Part shown: positions 14,303 to 16,066 of the stretch, piece by piece
Layout of the letters: every line of letters starts with the position of its first letter
Numbering within the stretch: position 1 is the first letter of the stretch
Source: CAZJHX01 sp964545715
Lineage (GTDB): Bacteria; Myxococcota_A; UBA9042; GCA-2863065
Direction: 5' to 3'
DNA: 16,066 bases
NCBI GenBank assembly: GCA_964545715.1
Contig: CAZJHX010000209.1
Coordinates: 1 to 16,066 of the forward strand
The notes under the pieces: model-generated
What the model saw: only the letters and a program-made list of their open reading frames with translations
The model's database searches: none
What the model was told of the DNA's origin: nothing
Program-made: the position numbers and the translations under genes

Positions 14303-16066
14303 TCACCGTGTCTTGCGGCACCGCCAGGGCGTCTCTTCGCACTGTGCGGGCGGTGGGGTGGTGGTCTCGGCTTCGGTCGCAGTCGCCCAGGCGCCGCTCA
14401 GGCTCAGGCCGGTGAAGACCTGCACGCGCGGCTCGATGAAGCCGCTGAGCGCGTTGGACTTCACGCCGGCGAACAGCGCGCCCCAGGGTAGGGTGAACTC
14501 CAGGCGGGCGGCGGGGACCAACGAGACGTATGACGTGTCGCCCGAGACGCCGGTCAGCGCCCGAAGCTCGACCGGGATCGACAGCCACGGGGTCACGTTG
14601 ATGTCGGCTGAGAAGCCGGTGTGAACCACGTCGCCGGTTTGGGTGTTGGCGAACTCCACTTCGGGGATGAACTCGTAGCCAAGCTCCAACGTCAGTACGA
14701 CGCGGCGAGACTTCCACGACCCGGCGACGTGCATGCCACCGTAGGTGGCCGAATAGCCGGTCAGGTCGCGCTCGGATCCCGTCGGTAGCGCCAGCCACGC
14801 CCCGGCTCGCATGGCCCAGCGGTACTTCTTGAAGATCCGCTGCTGCAGCCCCATGCGCAGCTCGCCCACGTCGGTCGAGGCCGCTCCGCCCAGCGGGCGC
14901 ACCACCGTTCGATCCAGCACGACCGGCAGCGAGAACGTCAGCTCCGTCTGCTTGAACTGCACGCCCACCTCGGCCAGCAGGGTATGCGCGTGCTCTATGA
15001 TCGGGACGCGAACGCCGCCCTCCAACTCCCAGGTCAACAGTCGCGGGGTCCACGCGTACGCCACCGTAGCGCGCTGGCCCGGGCCACGGCGCAAGAAGGC
15101 ATCGCGCACGTGAACACCGCCGGCGCCCGCGCCAAGCATCGGCTCCAAGCCGACCGGCTGGGCCTCACCGACGGCCGGCGCGACCAGCAGCGTCGCCATC
15201 GCGACCGCAGGCATCCAACGGTGCCGGCGCCTCAGCATCAGCAGGGCCAGCAGTACCAGGGCCAGACCCGCGCCCGAGCCGTCCGCGCCGCCCGCCGAGC
15301 ATCCGGACGCGACCGGCGCCGATCCGCGCGGCAGATAGTACTCGGGCGTAAAGCGGTCAAAAGTCGGGTCTGAGGCCGCCACCGCCTCTTCCAGGTCGCT
15401 GAAGCCGTCGTCGTCGGTGTCGGGGTCTTTGGGGTCGGTGATCCAGCCGTCCTCGCCCTCGGTCAGCTCCTCTTCATCGCCCAGACCGTCGTTGTCGTCG
15501 TCCGGATCACACGCGTCGCCGAGCAGATCCCCGTCCGTATCCAGCTGGTCCTCATTGGGCGTGAAGTGGCAGTTGTCCGGGCCCAGGCCCAGGTCCTCGT
15601 GCAGCTCGTCCGGGATGCCGTCGTTGTCGTCGTCGGGGTCGCACGCGTCGCCAAAGCCGTCACCCTCGTGGTCCAGCTGATCGGGGTTGGGCACCGTCCG
15701 GCAGTTGTCCGCGCCGTCCAGCACGCCGTCGTCGTCATCGTCGTCGTCGCAGGCGTCCCCGTACTCGTCCAGATCACTGTTGATCTGGTCCGTGTTCGGG
15801 ACGAATTGGCAGTTGTCGGGGCCCAGCCCGGTCGTGACGTCCAGAATGTCCAGGATCTCATCGTTGTCGTCGTCCGGGTCGCACGCGTCTCCGATCGCGT
15901 CCACGTCGTTGTCCAGCAGGTCGGGGTTGGGCGTGAACTGGCAGTTGTCGACCGAGTCCGGCACGCCGTCGTTGTCGTCGTCGTCGTCGCAGGCGTCGCC
16001 CACGCCGTCCCCGTCGGTGTCCAGCTGCTCGGGGTTGGCCAGCTCGGGGCAGTTGTCGGCCGCGCC
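14303..16066 (-). CDS. TSP3-repeat / MYXO-CTERM-like / beta-barrel composite protein (N-terminus beyond right edge)
   Basis: One open frame of at least 587 codons runs from the right edge to a stop at 14303-14305, without its start. Residues 1 to about 225 of the visible part are TSP3-like repeats (DNCPELANPEQ, GDACDDDDDNDG, GDACDPDDDNDG), ending TDDDGFSDLEEAVAASDPTF. A linker leads to SGCSAGG with Cys256, a hydrophobic helix and RRRHR, the layout of a MYXO-CTERM sorting signal. Directly after this comes a second signal-like stretch, MPAVAMATLLVAPA with GEA/QP as a possible cleavage site. About 265 residues of alternating aromatic and polar beta-strands follow (GYEFIPEVEFANTQTG, TGFSADINVTPWLSIPVEL, FAGVKSNALSGFIEPRVQV), looking like an outer-membrane barrel. 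This could be a true fusion, or two genes sharing a frame with a second start at 15214. No close Shine-Dalgarno supports that start. Confidence 0.8.
   Translation of the reverse strand, partial: GAADNCPELANPEQLDTDGDGVGDACDDDDDNDGVPDSVDNCQFTPNPDLLDNDVDAIGDACDPDDDNDEILDILDVTTGLGPDNCQFVPNTDQINSDLDEYGDACDDDDDDDGVLDGADNCRTVPNPDQLDHEGDGFGDACDPDDDNDGIPDELHEDLGLGPDNCHFTPNEDQLDTDGDLLGDACDPDDDNDGLGDEEELTEGEDGWITDPKDPDTDDDGFSDLEEAVAASDPTFDRFTPEYYLPRGSAPVASGCSAGGADGSGAGLALVLLALLMLRRRHRWMPAVAMATLLVAPAVGEAQPVGLEPMLGAGAGGVHVRDAFLRRGPGQRATVAYAWTPRLLTWELEGGVRVPIIEHAHTLLAEVGVQFKQTELTFSLPVVLDRTVVRPLGGAASTDVGELRMGLQQRIFKKYRWAMRAGAWLALPTGSERDLTGYSATYGGMHVAGSWKSRRVVLTLELGYEFIPEVEFANTQTGDVVHTGFSADINVTPWLSIPVELRALTGVSGDTSYVSLVPAARLEFTLPWGALFAGVKSNALSGFIEPRVQVFTGLSLSGAWATATEAETTTPPPAQCEETPWRCRKTR
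15218..15304 (-). other. MYXO-CTERM-like sorting segment inside the frame
   Basis: The segment encodes Gly-Cys followed by a Gly/Ser/Ala spacer, then the hydrophobic GLALVLLALLML and the basic cluster RRRHR. In MYXO-CTERM proteins this tripartite signal is normally the very end of the protein. Here the frame continues for a further 304 codons. Confidence 0.6.
15400..16066 (-). repeat. TSP3 calcium-binding repeat block
   Basis: This segment encodes at least five TSP3-like units with DNCxxxPNxDQ and GDACDxDDDNDG cores, and inserts such as DVTTGLGPD and HEDLGLGPD between them. The Asp codon runs appear on the plus strand as gtcgtcgtcg tracts, for instance near 15720-15750 and 15970-15990. Confidence 0.8.

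Overview
The window looks like chromosomal DNA of a high-GC predatory or social deltaproteobacterium in the broad sense (phylum Myxococcota or a close relative). This is inferred from several Asp-rich thrombospondin type 3 (TSP3) repeat proteins, a MYXO-CTERM-like sorting signal, many lipoproteins with carboxypeptidase-regulatory-like domains, an eCIS-core (DUF4157) protein, and strong GC bias that opens long meaningless antisense frames. No rRNA, tRNA, CRISPR array, insertion sequence or phage gene was seen.

Layout. From 1 to 2077, two lipoprotein genes run leftward: a TSP3-repeat lipoprotein cut by the left edge, and a lipoprotein with a (GDT)n stalk, a carboxypeptidase-regulatory-like domain and a ThuA/glutamine-amidotransferase-like domain. 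From 2169 to 5977, a rightward operon encodes a peroxisome-type multifunctional enzyme (SDR dehydrogenase, MaoC-type hydratase 2, two SCP2 domains) and an SCP-x-type thiolase. Together they could carry out hydration, dehydrogenation and thiolysis in beta-oxidation of a bulky or branched acyl-CoA. Convergent to these, at 5983-7839, is a large Cys-rich lipoprotein. A 313-bp divergent gap holds several palindromes. From 8153 to 10570 a two-gene unit encodes an eCIS-core metallopeptidase-like protein and an unrecognised partner. Both carry a similar short motif about 40 residues from their N-termini.

From about 10610 to 13620 come a membrane-anchored SAM methyltransferase with a Zn-ribbon, a cupin and a small Cys-rich lipoprotein, all rightward. 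A Phd/VapC toxin-antitoxin pair at 13680-14298 has its own predicted promoter containing a perfect 13-bp palindrome. The right edge, 14303-16066 leftward, holds a large open frame that joins TSP3 repeats, a MYXO-CTERM-like anchor, a second signal-peptide-like segment and a predicted outer-membrane beta-barrel.

The two points most worth following are this in-frame joining of a C-terminal sorting signal to a downstream barrel, and the eCIS-core gene pair with its shared N-terminal motif. The lipid-degradation operon is also notable because it rearranges the domains of the eukaryotic peroxisomal pathway. All names rest on motif recognition by eye; no database search was run.
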